From assembly GCF_900168195.1 (NCBI RefSeq), contig NZ_FUYX01000003.1, forward strand, positions 62,001 to 126,000: a DNA stretch of 64,000 nucleotides, read 5' to 3'. Shown piece by piece: positions 9,176 through 18,863 of the stretch. The notes under the pieces were generated by a model. The model worked only from the letters and a program-made list of their open reading frames with translations. It had not been told where the DNA came from and made no database searches. The DNA comes from Allobosea thiooxidans (lineage in GTDB: Bacteria > Pseudomonadota > Alphaproteobacteria > Rhizobiales > Beijerinckiaceae). The stretch's first letter is position 1; each line of letters opens with the position of its first letter. Both the position numbers and the translations under genes were made by a program.

Positions 9176-9190
9176 TTAGAATAGTTCTAA
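9176..9190. promoter_or_regulatory. Candidate Irr binding site (iron control element) before the suf operon
   Basis: A perfect palindrome TTAGAA-TAG-TTCTAA. It matches, from memory, the iron control element bound by Irr in Bradyrhizobium and other Rhizobiales (TTTAGAA-N3-TTCTAAA), apart from the outermost base pair. It lies in the divergent region between a hydrolase gene and the suf operon, about 165 bases before the desulfurase start; a TATAGC hexamer at 9275-9280 could be a -10 box. Irr control of suf genes is known in related bacteria, which supports the reading. Confidence 0.65.
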
Positions 9191-9354
9191 CAGCCGTGAA
9201 CAAGTCGAGAACAAAACGGTGGATCGCGGAAGCGAACCTCGTTTCGACCGTTCCGGCCGGTTCGGATGGGCGGCTATAGCACGGCGCACTGGTGCGAATT
9301 CAAGCATTTCGTGTGAGCAGGCCGAGCGATGGCCAAGATGGAGCAGGCAGGATC

Positions 9355-10557
9355 GTGACGGCGGGACGCGCCTATCTCGACCACAACGCCACAACCCCGG
9401 TTCGGCCGGAGGTCGTGGAGGCGGTCGCGCATGCGCTTTCGCTGCCCGGAAATCCGTCTTCCGTCCATGGCGAAGGGCGCGTCGCGCGCGGCGCGCTGGA
9501 GCGGGCGCGCGAGCAGGTCGCGGCGCTCGTCGGAGCCAAGGCTTCCAACGTGGTCTTCACCAGCGGCGGCACCGAGGCCAATGTCACGGTGCTCTCGCCC
9601 GGCCTGATGGATTGCGACGGCGGCCGCGACTGCGTGCGGACGCCCGCCTCGCTGCTGCTCCATAGCGCGACGGAACATGCCTGCGTGCGCGAGGGGCATC
9701 GCTTCCCGGCCGGCGCCGTCGAGGCGATCCCGGTCGACGGCGACGGCGTGGTCGATCTCGCCTGGCTCGACGACAGGCTGGCGCACTTCGTGGCGGACAA
9801 TCCCGGCGCACGCGCGCTCGTCTCGATACATCTCGCCAACAACGAGACCGGCGTGATCCAGCCGATCGCCGAGGCGGCGGGAATCGTGCATCGCCATGGC
9901 GGGCTGCTGCATAGCGACGCCGTGCAGGCGGCCGGCAAGGTCGCCATCGACATCGCGGCGCTCGGCGCCGACGTGCTGACGCTGTCGGCGCACAAGATCG
10001 GCGGGCCGAAGGGCGTCGGCGCGATCGTCTTCCGGACGGGCGCCCTCGAACTCGCCGACAAGCCGATGCGCGGCGGCGGGCAGGAGCGCGGATGGCGTGC
10101 GGGAACCGAAAATCTTCCGGGAATCATCGGCTTCGGCGCGGCAGCTGAAGTCGCGATCAAGGATTTGACTACCGAAGCCGAGCGGGTGGGGCGCCTGCGC
10201 GACCGGCTGGAGGCGGGGCTCGCGGCGCTTTCGCCGGAGACGGCGATCTTCGGCCACCCGGCTGCGCGCCTGCCCAACACCAGCGCCTTCGCGACGCCGG
10301 GGTTCAAGGCCGAGACCGTGCTGATCAAGCTCGATCTGGCGGGGGCTGCGCTCTCCTCCGGCTCGGCCTGCTCGTCGGGCAAGGTCAAGCGCTCGCATGT
10401 GCTCGATGCGATGAAAATCGACCCCGCCATGAGCGCGGGGGCCTTGCGTGCCTCCCTCGGATGGACCACCTGCGAGGCAGATATCGACCTTTTCCTCGCG
10501 GCCTACGGCAAGCTCGTGGCCGCAGACACCGATCGGAGCGCAAGGGCTGCCGCCTGA
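9355..10557 (+). CDS. Cysteine desulfurase, NifS/IscS type, first gene of the suf operon
   Basis: A PLP-dependent class V aminotransferase fold of about 400 residues that removes sulfur from L-cysteine as a persulfide for Fe-S assembly. Opening motif YLDHNATTPV; PLP lysine Lys214 in LSAHKIGGPKG; persulfide Cys339 in SSGSACSSG, a group I (IscS/NifS) loop, unlike the group II SufS encoded later in the operon. GTG 9355 is preferred since the fold starts at once and AGGCAGG precedes it closely. An ATG at 9292 would add 21 residues. sufB follows after 60 bases that contain a small hairpin. Confidence 0.88.
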   Translation: MTAGRAYLDHNATTPVRPEVVEAVAHALSLPGNPSSVHGEGRVARGALERAREQVAALVGAKASNVVFTSGGTEANVTVLSPGLMDCDGGRDCVRTPASLLLHSATEHACVREGHRFPAGAVEAIPVDGDGVVDLAWLDDRLAHFVADNPGARALVSIHLANNETGVIQPIAEAAGIVHRHGGLLHSDAVQAAGKVAIDIAALGADVLTLSAHKIGGPKGVGAIVFRTGALELADKPMRGGGQERGWRAGTENLPGIIGFGAAAEVAIKDLTTEAERVGRLRDRLEAGLAALSPETAIFGHPAARLPNTSAFATPGFKAETVLIKLDLAGAALSSGSACSSGKVKRSHVLDAMKIDPAMSAGALRASLGWTTCEADIDLFLAAYGKLVAADTDRSARAAA

Positions 10558-10584
10558 GCGTTCCGCAACACGAAGACCAAACCG

Positions 10585-10602
10585 GCGGGCCCTTGAACCC
10601 GC
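10585..10602 (+). other. Short hairpin in the sufB leader, shared with sufA
   Basis: GCGGG-CCCTTGAA-CCCGC, a 5-base stem ending 15 bases before the sufB ATG, just upstream of the GGAGA ribosome binding site. Its core CGGGCCCTTGAACCCG recurs, minus one C, in the sufA leader (18864-18882). The function is unknown: a DNA operator, an RNA element or chance are all possible. Confidence 0.4.
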
Positions 10603-10617
10603 GACTGGAGACTGAAC

Positions 10618-12090
<1,473 letters not shown>

Positions 12091-12094
12091 GGCC

Positions 12095-12180
12095 CGTCAT
12101 GGTCGGGTTCGTCCCGACCATCCACGTCTTTCTTTCGAACGCTCAAGTCGTGGATGCTCGGCACAGGGCCGAGCATGACG
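12095..12180. repeat. Composite palindromic (REP-like) element in the sufB-sufC spacer
   Basis: Two hairpins, ATGGTCGGG/CCCGACCAT (12099-12107, 12113-12121) and ATGCTCGGC/GCCGAGCAT (12154-12162, 12168-12176). They are joined by a pairing ATCCACG/CGTGGAT (12120-12126, 12149-12155), and the outer ends CGTCAT/ATGACG also pair. The whole can fold as a branched RNA or cruciform. This layout resembles dispersed intergenic palindromes of Rhizobiales genomes. It fills nearly the whole 113-base gap between sufB and sufC. Confidence 0.72.
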
Positions 12181-12203
12181 CGGCAGAACACTGGACACGA
12201 ACA

Positions 12204-12956
12204 ATGCTCGAAATTCGCAATCTGGTCGTCAAGATCGCCGACGAGGACAAGCAGATCCTCAATGGCCTGAACCTCACCGTGAACGACGGCGAGGTCGCCG
12301 CCATCATGGGGCCGAACGGCTCCGGCAAGTCGACGCTGAGCTATGTCATCGCCGGCAAGGAGGACTACGAGGTCCTCGACGGCGAGATCCTGCTCAATGG
12401 CGAGAACGTGCTCGAGATGGAGGCCGACCAGCGCGCCGCCGCCGGCATCTTCCTCGCCTTCCAGTATCCGCTGGAGATCCCCGGCGTCGCCACCATGACC
12501 TTCCTGAAGGCCGCCATGAACGCGCAGCGCAAGGCGCGCGGCGAGGACGAGCTGCTGACGCCGGACTTCATCAAGGCCGTGAACAGCGCCGCCGACAAGC
12601 TCGGCATCGCCAAGGACATGCTGCGCCGGCCGCTCAATGTCGGCTTCTCGGGCGGTGAGAAGAAGCGCATGGAAATCCTTCAGATGGCTCTGCTTTCGCC
12701 GTCCATGTGCATCCTCGACGAGACCGATTCCGGCCTCGACATCGACGCGCTGCGCATCGTCGCCGAGGGCGTCAATGCCCTGCGCGCCAAGAACCGCAGC
12801 TTCCTGGTCATCACCCACTACCAGCGCCTGCTCGACCACATCGTGCCGGACACGGTCCACGTCATGTCGAACGGCCGGATCGTGAAGACCGGCGGCAAGG
12901 AGCTGGCGCTCGAGCTCGAGAAGAGCGGCTACGCTTCCTATGGGGAGGCCGCGTAA
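12204..12956 (+). CDS. sufC: Fe-S cluster assembly ATPase SufC
   Basis: A 250-residue ABC-type ATPase that binds SufB and SufD and drives the structural change needed for cluster assembly. Walker [10 protein letters not shown] (36-44), Q-loop AFQYP (85-89), SufC-type signature FSGGEKKR (148-155), Walker B with ETDSGLDID (169-180) and the H-loop VITHYQRLL are all intact. The ATG at 12204 starts the domain immediately; a longer in-frame reading upstream crosses the palindromic repeat and the end of sufB. No strong ribosome binding site is visible just before the ATG, possibly because the repeat has displaced it. The stop overlaps the sufD start by one base (TAATG). Confidence 0.95.
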   Translation: MLEIRNLVVKIADEDKQILNGLNLTVNDGEVAAIMGPNGSGKSTLSYVIAGKEDYEVLDGEILLNGENVLEMEADQRAAAGIFLAFQYPLEIPGVATMTFLKAAMNAQRKARGEDELLTPDFIKAVNSAADKLGIAKDMLRRPLNVGFSGGEKKRMEILQMALLSPSMCILDETDSGLDIDALRIVAEGVNALRAKNRSFLVITHYQRLLDHIVPDTVHVMSNGRIVKTGGKELALELEKSGYASYGEAA

Positions 12957-14305
12957 TGGCCATCGTCACCCCGCTGAAGACGGCGGCCGAACAGCAGCTC
13001 GTCCAGCAATATGCGGACAGCAAGGCCGAGCTGCCCGGCGGCCCGGCCGTGCGCAAGCTGCGCGAGGACGCCTTCGCCGGCTTCGAGGCCAAGGGCCTGC
13101 CGCATCGCCGGCTCGAATCCTGGCGCTACACCGATCTGCGCACGCTGCTGCGCGAGGCGCGCCCGCTCGCTGACGGCGTCGCCGTCACGGCGGCCGTCAA
13201 AGCCCGGCTCGACGAGCTGAAGCTCGAGGGCCTGCGCCTCGTGCTGGTCGACGGCGTCTTCGCTCCGGAGCTTTCGACGCTCAACGCCATTCCCGAGGGA
13301 GTCTCGGTGCAATCGCTCGCCGAGGCGCTGGTCTCAGCCCGCGAGGACCTGACCCGGATCCTGGCCGGCCCCTCGGTCGGCAACGACGATATGGGGCTTG
13401 CACTCAACACCGCGCTGATGCGCGACGGCGTGTTCGTCGCGATCGCTGACGGCGTGGAGCTGGAGCAGCCGATCGTGATCGTTTCGCTGGCTTCCGGCGA
13501 GGAGGAGCGGGCGGTGTTCCATCGCTCGGTCGTGCTCGCGGGCCAGGGCGCCAAGGGCTCGATCATCGAGGTCAGCGAGGCGGCCGGCACGGCCGCGCAG
13601 CAGATCAACGGCGCCATCGTCTTCGAGACCGCCGACGAGAGCGAGATCCAGCATGTCCGGCTCGTCACCCGTCAGCAGGGGGCGACGGTCGAGGTGCAGA
13701 GCCTGCTCGCTACCGTCGGCGCGCATGCGAAGTTCGATTCCTTCGCGCTGGTCGCCAATGCCGGCACGGTGCGCCAGCAGCATTTCATCCGCTTTGCCGG
13801 CGAGCACAGCGAGATCGGCCTGCGCGGCGTCAACCTGATCAACAAGACGCAGCACTCCGACGTCACGCTGATCGTCGACCACGAGGTGCCGCACGGCATC
13901 AGCCGCGAGCTGTTCAAGACGATCGCCGGCGGCGAGTCGACCGGCGTCTTCCAGGGCAAGGTCATCGTGCGTCCGCATGCGCAGAAGACCGATGGCGGCA
14001 TGAAGAGCAACGCGCTGCTGCTGAACGATGGCGCGACGATGTTCAACAAGCCGGAGCTCGAGATCTTCGCCGACGACGTGGTCTGCGGCCATGGCGCGAC
14101 CGTCGCGCAGATCGACGGCGAGCAGCTCTTCTACCTGATGGCGCGCGGCCTGCCGCGGCCGCAGGCGGAGGCGCTGGTGCTGCAGGCCTTCGCCGGCGAG
14201 GCGGTCGAGTTCGTCGCCGACGAGAACGTGCGCGAGCTCGTCATGGCCGAGGTCGAATCCTGGCTCAAGGCCCGCGAGGCCGCTTCCGAGGTGAGCACCG
14301 TCTGA
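12956..14305 (+). CDS. sufD: Fe-S cluster assembly protein SufD
   Basis: A 449-residue SufB paralogue and third part of the SufBC2D scaffold. The N-terminal helical part (PHRRLESWRYTDLRTLL) is characteristic of SufD. The beta-helix core contains HFIRFAGEHSEIGLRGVNL and the conserved stretch STGVFQGKVIVRPHAQKT, which includes the histidine used in the SufB-SufD interface. Translationally coupled at both ends: TAATG with sufC and TGATG with the tautomerase gene. The GGGGAGG inside the end of sufC serves as its ribosome binding site. Confidence 0.95.
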   Translation: MAIVTPLKTAAEQQLVQQYADSKAELPGGPAVRKLREDAFAGFEAKGLPHRRLESWRYTDLRTLLREARPLADGVAVTAAVKARLDELKLEGLRLVLVDGVFAPELSTLNAIPEGVSVQSLAEALVSAREDLTRILAGPSVGNDDMGLALNTALMRDGVFVAIADGVELEQPIVIVSLASGEEERAVFHRSVVLAGQGAKGSIIEVSEAAGTAAQQINGAIVFETADESEIQHVRLVTRQQGATVEVQSLLATVGAHAKFDSFALVANAGTVRQQHFIRFAGEHSEIGLRGVNLINKTQHSDVTLIVDHEVPHGISRELFKTIAGGESTGVFQGKVIVRPHAQKTDGGMKSNALLLNDGATMFNKPELEIFADDVVCGHGATVAQIDGEQLFYLMARGLPRPQAEALVLQAFAGEAVEFVADENVRELVMAEVESWLKAREAASEVSTV

Positions 14306-14514
14306 TGCCCTACATCAATCTCCAGATCACCAAGGGAGCGACGCGCCAGCAGAAGGCGCAGATCGTCAAGGAGTTCACCGAGACCCTGGTGAAGGTGCTC
14401 GGCAAGAACCCGCAGAACACCCATATCGTGATCCAGGAGATCGAGCGCGCGGATTGGGGCCATGGCGGCGAACTGGTCGCCGACAAGGCTCCGGCCTCGC
14501 CCGGAAAGGCCTGA
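14305..14514 (+). CDS. 4-oxalocrotonate tautomerase family protein inside the suf operon
   Basis: A 69-residue protein beginning MPYINLQITKGATRQQKAQI. The family's catalytic Pro1 after Met is present, as is an Arg in the usual position; the length fits 4-OT subunits, which assemble as hexamers. The C-terminal tail ADKAPASPGKA is longer and Pro/Ala-rich. It overlaps the sufD stop by one base (TGATG) and ends four bases before sufS, so it is made from the suf mRNA. No 4-OT role in Fe-S assembly is established; it may act in an iron- or stress-linked side reaction. The substrate is unknown. Confidence 0.9.
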   Translation: MPYINLQITKGATRQQKAQIVKEFTETLVKVLGKNPQNTHIVIQEIERADWGHGGELVADKAPASPGKA

Positions 14515-14518
14515 ACCG

Positions 14519-15757
14519 ATGAACGCGCTGGCGAAGCCCTACGATGTTTCGACAATCCGCAAGGATTTCGCGATCCTCGGGCGGGAGGTTTACGGCAAGA
14601 AGCTCGTCTATCTCGACAACGCCGCCTCGGCGCAGAAGCCCGAGGCGGTGATCGAGGCGATGACGCGGCTGATGCGGGAGGACTACGCCAATGTCCACCG
14701 CGGCCTGCACTATCTCGCCAACGCTTCGACCGAAGCCTATGAGGCGGCACGCGAAAGCGCGCGCCGCTTCCTGAACGCGGCGCATCTGGAGGAGATCGTG
14801 TTCACGCGCTCCTCGACCGGGGCGCTCAACACGGTCGCGTCCTCGCTCGGCCGCTACCTGAAACTCGGCGAGGGCGACGAGATCATCCTCTCGATCCTCG
14901 AGCACCACTCCAACATCGTGCCCTGGCACTATTGGCGCGAGCGCCACGGCGCCGTGATCAAATGGGCGCCGGTCGACGAGGACGGCAATTTCCTCCTCGA
15001 TGAATTCGAGAAGCTGGTCACGCCGCGCACCAAGGTGGTGTCGCTGACCCAGATGTCGAACGCGATCGGCACGATCGTCCCGATCGCCGAGGTCGCCGCG
15101 ATCTGCCGGGCGCATGGCATTCCGCTCGTCGTCGACGGCAGCCAGGGCGCGGTGCATCTGCCGGTCGACGTGCAGGCGCTGGGCTGCGACTTCTACGCCT
15201 TCACCGGGCACAAGACCTATGGGCCGACCGGCTCCGGCGTGCTCTGGGGCCGCAAGGAATGGCTCGACAAGCTGCCGCCCTATGAAGGCGGCGGCGAGAT
15301 GATCGTCACCGTCACCGAGGACATGGTGACCTATAACGATCCGCCGCATCGTTTCGAATCCGGCACGCCGGCGATCGTCGAGGCGGTGGGGCTGGGCGCC
15401 GCGCTCGACTACATGATGGCGCTTGGCCGCGAGAACATCGCGGCGCACGAGGCCAAGCTCGGCGCCTATGCGATGGAGCGGCTCGGCGAGATGAACTCGA
15501 TCCGCATCTTCGGCAAGGCGCGGGAGAAGGGCGCGATCATCGCCTTCGAGATGAAGGGCGCGCACGCCCATGACGTCGCGACCGTGATCGACCGCGCCGG
15601 TGTCGCAGTCCGTGCCGGCACCCATTGCGCCATGCCGCTTTTGGCACGATATGGGGTGACATCGACCTGCCGCGCCTCTTTCGGGCTCTATAACACCCTT
15701 GAAGAGGTCGACAGCTTGGTCGAGGCCCTGCGGAAGGCCGAGAGCCTGTTCGCCTGA
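14519..15757 (+). CDS. sufS: Cysteine desulfurase SufS
   Basis: A 412-residue group II cysteine desulfurase (SufS/CsdA type), PLP-dependent, producing a persulfide passed to the SufBCD scaffold. YLDNAASAQKP (31-41) is the family opening. The PLP lysine is Lys232 in FTGHKTYGPTGSG and the active-site cysteine is Cys370 in RAGTHCAMP, the short-loop arrangement that usually needs a SufE or SufU partner. No sufE or sufU gene is visible in this window. Starts 4 bases after the tautomerase stop. It is the second desulfurase of the operon. Confidence 0.95.
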   Translation: MNALAKPYDVSTIRKDFAILGREVYGKKLVYLDNAASAQKPEAVIEAMTRLMREDYANVHRGLHYLANASTEAYEAARESARRFLNAAHLEEIVFTRSSTGALNTVASSLGRYLKLGEGDEIILSILEHHSNIVPWHYWRERHGAVIKWAPVDEDGNFLLDEFEKLVTPRTKVVSLTQMSNAIGTIVPIAEVAAICRAHGIPLVVDGSQGAVHLPVDVQALGCDFYAFTGHKTYGPTGSGVLWGRKEWLDKLPPYEGGGEMIVTVTEDMVTYNDPPHRFESGTPAIVEAVGLGAALDYMMALGRENIAAHEAKLGAYAMERLGEMNSIRIFGKAREKGAIIAFEMKGAHAHDVATVIDRAGVAVRAGTHCAMPLLARYGVTSTCRASFGLYNTLEEVDSLVEALRKAESLFA

Positions 15758-15773
15758 CCGGGATTTTTCAGAG

Positions 15774-16157
15774 ATGACCGACAGCGTCGCCGAAGACATC
15801 AAGCCGAACGCGCCTTCCATGGGCGCCGGCACCGCCCTGCCGCCGGAGGAGATCGATCGGCTGACCGACGACATCGTCGCCGCGCTGAAGACGGTCTACG
15901 ATCCGGAGATTCCCGCCGACATCTACGAGCTCGGCCTGATCTACCGCGTCGACATCGCCGACGACCGCCAGGTGACGATCGACATGACGCTGACCGCGCC
16001 GGGCTGCCCGGTCGCCGGCGAAATGCCGGGCTGGGTCGAGAACGCGGTGAGCACGGTGCAGGGCATCTCAGGCGTGACCGTCAACATGACCTTCGATCCG
16101 CCCTGGGACCAGTCCCGCATGTCCGATGAGGCGCGCGTCGCCCTCGACATGTGGTGA
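15774..16157 (+). CDS. sufT: SufT / MIP18-like (DUF59) Fe-S maturation protein
   Basis: A 127-residue protein with an Ala/Pro-rich N-terminal stretch and a DUF59 domain (about 25-125). Hallmarks are VYDPEIPADIYELGLIY and TLTAPGCPVAGEMPGW, with the conserved Cys in APGCP, and the C-terminal DPPWDQSRMSDEAR. SufT proteins assist Fe-S maturation, especially under high demand, and resemble eukaryotic MIP18. It begins 16 bases after sufS (GAG ribosome binding site, ATG 15774) and is the last gene of the contiguous operon; a 101-base palindromic repeat follows it. Confidence 0.92.
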   Translation: MTDSVAEDIKPNAPSMGAGTALPPEEIDRLTDDIVAALKTVYDPEIPADIYELGLIYRVDIADDRQVTIDMTLTAPGCPVAGEMPGWVENAVSTVQGISGVTVNMTFDPPWDQSRMSDEARVALDMW

Positions 16158-16171
16158 GCGCCTGACGCGCC

Positions 16172-16272
16172 CCGTCATTGCGAGCAAAGCGAAGCAATCC
16201 AGGAGAGCCGGGCGCAACGTTCCACCCGGTTCTCCTGGATTGCTTCGTCGCTTGCGCTCCTCATAATGACGG
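16172..16272. repeat. Long inverted repeat at the end of the suf operon
   Basis: The arms pair imperfectly. The left arm starts CCGTCATTGCGAGCAAAGCG and the right arm ends GCGCTCCTCATAATGACGG; the inner parts AAGCAATCCAGGAGA and TCTCCTGGATTGCTT match perfectly, around a GC-rich loop. This is the CGTCATTGCGAGC...AATGACG type dispersed in many rhizobial genomes. It differs from the sufB-sufC element and may act as a terminator or mRNA-stabilising structure after sufT. Confidence 0.78.
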
Positions 16273-16373
16273 CGATATCGTCGGCGTGATGGGTCGCATT
16301 CCATCGCTTCATTGGCATTCCGCGCGTTCCGCTGGCAGGAATATGCGCGCCTGAGCCGCCTTCGGAGCCCGCC

Positions 16374-17261
16374 ATGCCGCGCTTTCCCTACGAGACCGTC
16401 GACGTCTTCACCGACAAGCCCTTCGGTGGCAATCCGCTCGCCGTCTTCACCGATGCGCATGGCCTCTCCGATGCCCAGATGCAGGCGCTGGCGGCGGAGA
16501 TGAACTACAGCGAGACGACCTTCGTCCTGCCGCCCGAAGACCCGGCCAATGATGCGCGCGTGCGCATCTTCCACCGCACGGCGGAAATGCCTTTCGCCGG
16601 CCATCCCAATGTCGGCACGGCCTGCGTGCTGGCGCGCCATGGGCGCGATCGGGGCGGCGTGCTGCGCTTCGAGCAGATGGCGGGCCTCGTCGAGATCGCG
16701 GTGGAACGCAATGCGGCGGGCGAGGTGACCGGCGCCGTAATCGCGGCACCGCAGGCGCTTTCGCTGGGGATCGAATTGCCGGCCGAGGGCGTTGCCGCCT
16801 GCGCGGGGCTTGGTGCCGGCGACATCGTCACGACGGCGCACAAGCCGGTCCAGGCCTCGCTCGGCGTCAAATTCGTGCTGGCGCAGGTCGGTCCCGAAGC
16901 GCTGGGACGGGCAGCGCCTGATCTCGCCGCCTTCCGCAAGCTGGAAGGCAGGAACCCGGAGCTGGAAGGTCGGCTGTCGCTGTTCCTCTATGCGCGCGAC
17001 GGCCATGCGGTCCGCGCGCGGATGTTCGCGCCGCTCGCCGGCACCTGGGAGGACCCCGCCACCGGCAGCGCCAGCGCGACGCTCGGCGCGTTGCTGCTTT
17101 CCCTCGATGGTGGGGACGAAGCGGCCTATACGATCACGCAGGGCGTCGAGATGGGCCGGCCCAGCCTGCTGAACGTCACCTCGCGCCGCGCGGCGGACGG
17201 CTATCGCTCGCGCGTCGGCGGCGCCTGCGCGCCGATGTTCCGCGGCGAGGCGCTGCTCTAG
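16374..17261 (+). CDS. PhzF family isomerase
   Basis: A 295-residue diaminopimelate-epimerase-like fold with two related halves. The N-terminal block VDVFTDKPFGGNPLAVF, the conserved NYSETTFVLPP containing the catalytic Glu, RIFHRTAEMPFAGHPNVGTA and the C-terminal DPATGSASATLG are all PhzF signatures. PhzF itself isomerises a phenazine precursor, but no phenazine genes are present and most PhzF-like proteins have unknown substrates. It converges with the yjbR gene, overlapping its stop by 4 bases. It separates sufT from sufA and appears unrelated to Fe-S assembly. Confidence 0.9.
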   Translation: MPRFPYETVDVFTDKPFGGNPLAVFTDAHGLSDAQMQALAAEMNYSETTFVLPPEDPANDARVRIFHRTAEMPFAGHPNVGTACVLARHGRDRGGVLRFEQMAGLVEIAVERNAAGEVTGAVIAAPQALSLGIELPAEGVAACAGLGAGDIVTTAHKPVQASLGVKFVLAQVGPEALGRAAPDLAAFRKLEGRNPELEGRLSLFLYARDGHAVRARMFAPLAGTWEDPATGSASATLGALLLSLDGGDEAAYTITQGVEMGRPSLLNVTSRRAADGYRSRVGGACAPMFRGEALL

Positions 17262-17629
17262 CCGAGCCCGAGCTCGGCGCGCACCCGCTTCGTCAGCCCG
17301 GCGGCGACGAGGCGGTGGCTCTCGCGCAGATAGTCCTGCAGCGCGTCGTCCGGCATGCTCTCCCCGGAGAGCCACTGGATCCATTTCATGCCGCGCGAGG
17401 CGAGATAGGGCGCCGGCCGCAGGCCCGGCTGCTCCTTGAGGATGTCATAGGCCATCGGCGAGCATTTGAAGCTCACCGCCATCTCGCCGTCCTCCTGCGG
17501 CCGGGCGAGGGCGAAGACCTTCTCGCCGACCTTCCAGACATCGGCGCCGCCCCATTGCACGACATGATGCGTTGCCGGCAGCGAGGCGCAGAAGGCGTTG
17601 TAGGCCTCGGGCGACATGGTGCGGCTCAA
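17258..17629 (-). CDS. MmcQ/YjbR family protein
   Basis: A 123-residue protein with the CyaY-like fold of the MmcQ/YjbR family (DUF419). Typical segments are the N-terminal LPATHHVVQWGGADVWKVGEKVFAL, here given as part of one domain, KCSPMAYDIL, and the C-terminal SRGMKWIQWL. The family is often called DNA-binding on structural grounds, but its function is not established. Its start overlaps the stop of the upstream Ldh-type dehydrogenase gene by 4 bases (ATGA), so the two are translationally coupled. A second Met at codon 5 is an alternative start. Confidence 0.87.
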   Translation of the reverse strand: MSRTMSPEAYNAFCASLPATHHVVQWGGADVWKVGEKVFALARPQEDGEMAVSFKCSPMAYDILKEQPGLRPAPYLASRGMKWIQWLSGESMPDDALQDYLRESHRLVAAGLTKRVRAELGLG

Positions 17630-18693
17630 TAGCTCTCGGCGTCGATGCCGAAGCGCGCCGCGGCGGCCCTGATCTGCGACCAGGTCTCGTCGTCGAGCGG
17701 GATGCCGGCGGCGCCGCGCTCGGCACGGAGCTGACGCTCCTTGTCGCCGGGGGCCAGCACCGGATTCGCTGCGTCCTGCGGCTTCGCTGCACGTACGAAG
17801 GCGAGATAGCTCTCGATGCGGCTCTTGCGCAGCGCGGCGTCCGGCTCCAGCCGGGCGGGGTCGATGATCACGCCGAAGAGCGAGTTGATGATCCAGGTCT
17901 TCTGCGGCTTCTGGTCGATGCGGGCCGCGCCCATCAGGCCGGCCGAAAGCAGCTCGGCGATCAGCGACAGGCCGGCGCCCTTGTGGTCGCCGAAGGGCAG
18001 GAGCGCGCCCAGCGGATGGTCGGGGCTGGCAAAGACATGGGCCGGATCGGTGGTCGGCCGGCCCTCGCCGTCGATGATGTAGCCGGGCGGCACCGGCTCG
18101 CCCTTGTTGAGGGCGACGCGGGCCTTGCCATGGGCCATGCGGCTGGTGGCGAAGTCCAGGATGAGCGGCTCTCCGCCCGGCACCGGGATGCCGATCGCAT
18201 GCGGGTTGGTGCCGAAGCGGGCCTCCTTGGCCGCGTAGGGCGCGACGATCGGCGGACGGCCGGCGACATTGACCCAGAAGATCGAGATCAGCCCGGCCTC
18301 GGCCGCGACCTCGGCATAGTGGCCGATGCGGCCGATATGGTGCGAGTCGAGCAGGTTGACGATGGCGACGCCGCTCGTCTTCGCCATCGCGGCGGCGCGG
18401 TCGACGGCGTTGCGCGCATTCGGCTGCCCGAGCGCGACCTCGCCGTCGATGATCAGGAAGGGGGCGGCGTCGAGCCGGGTCCGCGGCTGCGATTGCGGGC
18501 TGAGATTGCCGTCGGCCAGCGACTGGAAATAGAGCGGGATCATGCCGACGCCATGGCTGTCATGGCCGCTCAGATTGGCCAGCACGAGATGCTCGGCCGT
18601 CTCCTGCGCCTCCGCTTCCGTCCAGCCGGCCTTCACGACCATGTCGCGCATCAGGGAGCGCAGCGATTCCGGACGGTGCAGGCGATGGGGCAT
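17626..18693 (-). CDS. Ldh family (malate/lactate/ureidoglycolate-type) dehydrogenase
   Basis: A 355-residue NAD(P)-dependent oxidoreductase of the type 2 malate/L-lactate dehydrogenase (DUF-like Ldh_2) family, which does not use a Rossmann fold. The catalytic His/Asp region NLSGHDSHGVGMIPLY, the cofactor-binding MAKTSGVAIVNLLDSHHIGR region and ATNPHAIG-like RFGTNPHAIGIPVPGG are visible. The family reduces 2-oxo acids or imines such as delta1-piperideine-2-carboxylate; the substrate cannot be read from sequence. Followed by yjbR with a 4-base overlap, and divergent from sufA with a 204-base shared upstream region. It belongs with phzF to the block that interrupts the suf genes. Confidence 0.88.
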   Translation of the reverse strand: MPHRLHRPESLRSLMRDMVVKAGWTEAEAQETAEHLVLANLSGHDSHGVGMIPLYFQSLADGNLSPQSQPRTRLDAAPFLIIDGEVALGQPNARNAVDRAAAMAKTSGVAIVNLLDSHHIGRIGHYAEVAAEAGLISIFWVNVAGRPPIVAPYAAKEARFGTNPHAIGIPVPGGEPLILDFATSRMAHGKARVALNKGEPVPPGYIIDGEGRPTTDPAHVFASPDHPLGALLPFGDHKGAGLSLIAELLSAGLMGAARIDQKPQKTWIINSLFGVIIDPARLEPDAALRKSRIESYLAFVRAAKPQDAANPVLAPGDKERQLRAERGAAGIPLDDETWSQIRAAAARFGIDAESY

Positions 18694-18863
18694 GGTTCTT
18701 CCAGCGACTTGGCAAATCTATGAGGTGTCGCGTCACAGTGCATGACGCAGCCCGTTGCGCAATGCATCTGGCGAAAGGCGCCGGACCGGCGATTGCATGG
18801 CGGTGCCCGGCCATCTCGACGCAAGGCTCCGCAATCCCTATGTTACGGAAGCAATCTGGCTTC

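Noticed and set aside
18729..18748. GCGTC-N9-GACGC inverted repeat in the Ldh/sufA divergent region
   Set aside because: Five-base arms in GC-rich DNA are common by chance and no regulator gene is adjacent.
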